In this document: in pieces, positions 61,429-64,000 of the stretch | How positions within the stretch are numbered: the stretch's first letter is position 1 | Layout: each line of letters begins with the position of its first letter | Program-made: the position numbers and the translations under genes | Notes under the pieces: generated by a model | What the model saw: the letters and a program-made list of their open reading frames with translations, nothing else | Databases searched by the model: none | What the model was told of the DNA's origin: nothing | Assembly: GCF_900128415.1 (NCBI RefSeq) | Contig: NZ_LT635772.1 | Location: 1,984,001-2,048,000 of the forward strand | Direction of reading: 5' to 3' | Length of the DNA stretch: 64,000 nt | Source of the DNA: Anaerococcus mediterraneensis | Lineage (GTDB): Bacteria > Bacillota > Clostridia > Tissierellales > Peptoniphilaceae

Positions 61429-62238
61429 ATGACAAAATTAATTGCAGTAGATTTAGACGGGACCTTGCTTGATAAAAAAGCAAATATCAGCAAGGCCCAC
61501 AAGGATATTTTGACAAGGGCTATGAAGGCTGGCCACAAGGTGGCAATCATTACCGGTAGGCACTTTTATGGGTCAAGTGATGTTGCAAAAGAGCTTGGTT
61601 TTGACAAGTACGGTGGGATTTTATCCTCATCTAACGGAGCCAATGTCTATGATTTTGGCAAAAAAGAAACTATCATCAACCACGATATAGATCAAAAACT
61701 AGCCAGGGAAATGATCGATTTTGGGACAAGTCTGGGTTTTGATTTTATGATCTATGAGGATGGCAAGATCATGGCGGAAAAAAAAGACGCCTACAGCATG
61801 GATTTTATCCTTGCCAAAAATAAGGTCGAGCTTTTTGTCGATGAAAACTTGCGTGAGAACATAGATTTTGGTCTAAACAAGATAGTTTTCGCCGCTGATC
61901 CAGAGGTCATGGATAAAAACTTTGAGACCTTTAGGGACAAATTTTCCGACTCCATAAACTCCATCCACTCCATGCCCCAGTTCATAGACGCCATGCCAAA
62001 GGGTATCCACAAGGGCAAGAGCCTCTTAGAGATAGCCGATTATTTTGGGATAAAAAGAGAAGACACTATAGCCTTTGGCGATGAGATGAACGATGATACC
62101 ATGATAGAGGCCGCTGGCACGGGGGTAGCCATGGCAAATGCAAACCCAGAAATAAAAAAAATAGCAGATGAGATCTGCCCATCCAACCAAGAGGATGGTA
62201 TAGCAATATTTTTAGAAAATAGATTGTTTGGTAAATAA
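61429..62238 (+). CDS. Cof-type HAD-superfamily phosphatase (HAD-IIB)
   Basis: 269 residues. Motif I is AVDLDGTLLD with nucleophile Asp8 and acid Asp10; motif II is the Thr of IITGRHFYG; motif III Lys in GIHKGKSLLEIA (about 195); motif IV AFGDEMNDDTMIEAAG (about 211-226). A type IIB cap lies between motifs II and III. Such enzymes remove phosphate from sugar phosphates or flavin/PLP intermediates in the cytoplasm; the substrate is not predictable. The start follows GAAAGGATATT. It is monocistronic and followed by repeats. Confidence 0.92.
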   Translation: MTKLIAVDLDGTLLDKKANISKAHKDILTRAMKAGHKVAIITGRHFYGSSDVAKELGFDKYGGILSSSNGANVYDFGKKETIINHDIDQKLAREMIDFGTSLGFDFMIYEDGKIMAEKKDAYSMDFILAKNKVELFVDENLRENIDFGLNKIVFAADPEVMDKNFETFRDKFSDSINSIHSMPQFIDAMPKGIHKGKSLLEIADYFGIKREDTIAFGDEMNDDTMIEAAGTGVAMANANPEIKKIADEICPSNQEDGIAIFLENRLFGK

Positions 62239-62886
62239 AACTGGGACTTTCTTTTTTTAAATGATTCTGATCCAAGGAGAGATCTCTCGACTACGCTCGA
62301 GATAAGGGATGTAGCTGGCTATGAGGTAGTCTTTTCCCTACGTCATCCCGAAGCCTTGGCGAGAGATCTCATGAAGCTGGATTGTCTTTAATTTGTGAGA
62401 TCCCTCACATGCGTTCGGGATGACGTGTGGTGGCGTTCGAGATGGCTGGTGTAGTTCGGGATGGCATTTCAGATACTACTAGAAGACTAGCACAACTCCC
62501 CCTTTTTTCGACCGAACAGACCTTCCCCTTTTTTCTATTGGAATTGTCACAGTGAACAAGCCCGTACGAATATCGCTTCTTCAAAGCTCTCCGTGCTGTC
62601 GCACTATTATTCGGCACAAACATGCCATTCAAGGCATATTTATGTGGCTCGGAGAGGACCCGTGCGGAGCACTCGCAGCGAAGCGAGAATAGAGAACTGA
62701 TGAAATTCCTTAATCAAGGCTTTTCGAGACGAAGGCTCGCCTGAGTCCGAAAACTACTGTCGACCGAACGAAGCGGCAAGCCCGTCGGCACGTGGAGACT
62801 GGAGAAATCTCTTGACCTAGATTTTTAATTATTTTTATAAATTTCTAAATATAAAAAGACTCTGGATATTATTATTCCAAAGTCTT
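62239..62886. repeat. family A and B palindromes with an inserted GC-richer block
   Basis: 648 bases without a gene. A family A arm (GAGATCTCTCGACTACGCTC, about 62280) and a family B unit (62340-62425: GTCATCCCGAAGCCTTGGCG, then GCGTTCGGGATGACG) are followed by a half family A unit. A distinct GC-richer block at about 62525-62760 interrupts a family A sequence, which resumes as TCGACCGAACGAAGCGG at 62760. Confidence 0.65.
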
Positions 62887-63159
62887 TTATTTATAAACCT
62901 CTCTCCTATGACCTAGCTCGAGAGCTAAAATCAAAAGCTTGTCATCTTCTATCAAACAAATCAGCCTATAAGGTCCGATCCTGTATCGCCAGTACCCTCT
63001 CTTGTCACCTACCAAGGCCTTTCCCAGCTTGCGTGGGTCGTCACAATATAGCAAATTCTTTTCTATATATGAAATTATTAGTTTTTGGACGGATTTATCC
63101 ATCTTTTTTAGTTGTTTTAAAACTCTTTTGTGGTATTCGAACCTATAAACCGAGCTCAT
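62887..63159 (-). CDS. RelE-family toxin (mRNA interferase-like)
   Basis: 90 residues, the typical size of RelE/ParE toxins. RFEYHKRVLKQLKKMDKSVQ is the N-terminal helix pair, and the beta-sheet core has DDPRKLGKALVGDKRGYWRYRIGPYRLIC with the basic residues expected in RelE (Lys and Arg around the YRIG strand), then LELGHRREVY at the end. It probably cuts mRNA on the ribosome unless bound by the antitoxin; a ParE-like gyrase role is less likely. It overlaps the antitoxin gene by 17 bases. Confidence 0.92.
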   Translation of the reverse strand: MSSVYRFEYHKRVLKQLKKMDKSVQKLIISYIEKNLLYCDDPRKLGKALVGDKRGYWRYRIGPYRLICLIEDDKLLILALELGHRREVYK

Positions 63160-63370
63160 CTAATACCTCTTTATGACTGTAGGTCTCAGGGTTGTTCATA
63201 TATTCCTCATAGGCCGCATCAGCCACCTTTAGATCATACTCATCTTCAAGCTTGTCCAAAATAGCGTCTTTGACAACTTTAGAAAAACTCTCTTGGGCAA
63301 AGTCAGCATATTCGCTAATAATCCTAGCTTCTTCTTTGCTAAACCTTATAGTTTTGACAACACTATCCAT
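63143..63370 (-). CDS. RelB-type antitoxin (ribbon-helix-helix)
   Basis: 75 residues. The N-terminal VVKTIRFSKEEARIISEYA fits a ribbon-helix-helix DNA-binding fold of the DUF6290/RelB type, and the acidic C-terminal half (DEYDLKVADAAYEEYMNNPE) would wrap the toxin. A longer frame starts at 63397; ATG 63370 has AGGAGGG at good spacing. As first gene of the pair it should repress its own promoter together with the toxin. Confidence 0.9.
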   Translation of the reverse strand: MDSVVKTIRFSKEEARIISEYADFAQESFSKVVKDAILDKLEDEYDLKVADAAYEEYMNNPETYSHKEVLDELGL

Positions 63371-63858
63371 AAAAGCCCTCCTTTTTTGTAATACCATTGT
63401 ATGCTCAATAGAAAAAAAATCAAGATTAGGTTATTTAATTCTGACCTTATTTCAAGATATCTCGACTTTGCTTACGCTCTGCTCGAGATAAAAGGGGGGG
63501 CTGAGGTCTCGCAACTCCGCTCGAGACAAGGGAAGGGGCTGAGATATCTCGACTTTGGTCTAGTCTGGTCTGGATTTGAGGGCTTCACTTAGGAATCATT
63601 GTGGAGTTTTCGCTCACGCTTAGAAAATTAGAAAATATTAGGATAAAAAAAAGCCCCTCGAGGCTTTTTTTTATTGAAATGATTTAGAAGCTTTTCTAAT
63701 CATCACGGAATTTTGAAAAATACTAACTATATTTTAATACCATAACAAGTCCAGGACTAGCATGCCAATAATTACTATAGCTTACTTTTATATAGACCTA
63801 TGAAGACTTGCCTTTTTTAGAATCTGATATGACAAAGGCTAGTTATCATCTATAGTAT
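63371..63858. repeat. non-coding space with family A arms and a terminator
   Basis: 488 bases: the promoter region of the toxin-antitoxin pair, then family A right arms (GATATCTCGACTTTGC and GCTCGAGATAAAAGG at about 63456-63495, and a second set at 63510-63560) and a hairpin at 63645-63672. The remaining 63673-63858 stretch is AT-rich and I see no gene. Confidence 0.6.
63645..63672. terminator. bidirectional terminator
   Basis: AAGCCCCTCGAGGCTT forms a stem (AAGCC/GGCTT) flanked by eight A residues and eight T residues. It could end the surface-protein transcript coming from the right. Confidence 0.75.
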
Positions 63859-64000
63859 TTAATCTTCTTTTTTCTTTTTCTTTGTACCAAGAAGACCTGC
63901 TATGGATATGCCCATGGCTGTGATTACAGGAGTGACTGATCCTATACCAGTTTTTGGATTTGATGATTTCTTTTTGGATAGGTCATCAGAATCGCCAGAG
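63859..64000 (-). CDS. C-terminus of a third wall-anchored surface protein (partial)
   Basis: Only the last 46 residues are in the window. They carry a Ser/Lys/Asp linker, the sorting motif NPKTG, a hydrophobic helix (IGSVTPVITAMGISIAGLL) and the charged tail GTKKKKKED, identical in plan to the two complete wall-anchored proteins at 50633 and 59993. The N-terminal domains lie beyond the right edge. Confidence 0.85.
   Translation of the reverse strand, partial: SGDSDDLSKKKSSNPKTGIGSVTPVITAMGISIAGLLGTKKKKKED

Noticed and set aside
62405..62632. Minus-strand 75-residue frame in the repeat region
   Set aside because: It spans a family B palindrome and the GC-richer block; no ribosome site, and the sequence is explained by repeats.
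1..64000. tRNA, rRNA, tmRNA or RNase P RNA genes
   Set aside because: I looked for CCA-ending cloverleaf and rRNA-like stretches in the intergenic spaces and saw none; a covariance-model scan would be decisive.

Overview
The window looks like chromosomal DNA of a low-GC, anaerobic Gram-positive coccus, most likely Anaerococcus or a close relative in the Peptoniphilaceae. This rests on the AT-rich codon use, strong GGAGG-type ribosome binding sites, T-box leaders, a FeoA-FeoA-FeoB-Cys-rich iron cluster, a stand-alone arginine deiminase, and surface proteins that end in NPKTG or NVKTG rather than LPXTG. The genus is an inference; no rRNA or tRNA gene is present to test it.

Layout. 1-1478: end of an IS1182-type insertion sequence with an open transposase frame running off the left edge. 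1.5-9.3 kb: membrane protein, small acetyltransferase, MFS carrier, glutaminase, HD protein, secreted NlpC/P60 hydrolase, DUF1002 protein and Mrp ATPase. 9.4-15.7 kb: PTS-type membrane protein, NiaR-type repressor, then a T-box reading Lys upstream of a polar amino-acid ABC transporter, an unknown gene and murJ. 16-22.3 kb: ROK kinase, then an overlapping five-gene operon (FemX-type transferase, ABC ATPase, C-tail-anchored protein, FtsX/MacB permease, lipoprotein). 22.4-29.9 kb: Nudix hydrolase; ileS with an Ile T-box; AMMECR1-like protein and glutathione peroxidase; a Met T-box with metY and metA. 29.9-34.8 kb: Fur-type iron region with flavodoxin, a 0.95-kb non-coding stretch and the feo operon. 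34.9-39.8 kb: threonine aldolase, two miniature elements, uracil permease, small protein, arcA. 40.1-44.3 kb: Ugp-like ABC transporter. 44.3-48.5 kb: small surface-glycan cluster. 48.6-64 kb: gltS, a 2930-residue repeat adhesin, a second wall-anchored protein, a HAD phosphatase, a RelE-type toxin-antitoxin pair, and the C-terminus of a third wall-anchored protein.

Functional links. Three T-boxes tie Lys uptake, Met synthesis (homoserine to O-acetylhomoserine to homocysteine) and Ile-tRNA charging to uncharged tRNA. Fur-like boxes mark the iron genes. Several modules act at the envelope: murJ, FemX, the NlpC hydrolase, the glycan cluster and three sortase substrates.

The most unusual signal is in the non-coding DNA. 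Nearly every gene end with free space carries imperfect palindromes from two dispersed families. In addition, one IS end and the outer ends of two miniature elements sit exactly against the stem of a terminator-like hairpin, where the U-tract should be. This suggests a transposon family that targets intrinsic terminators.
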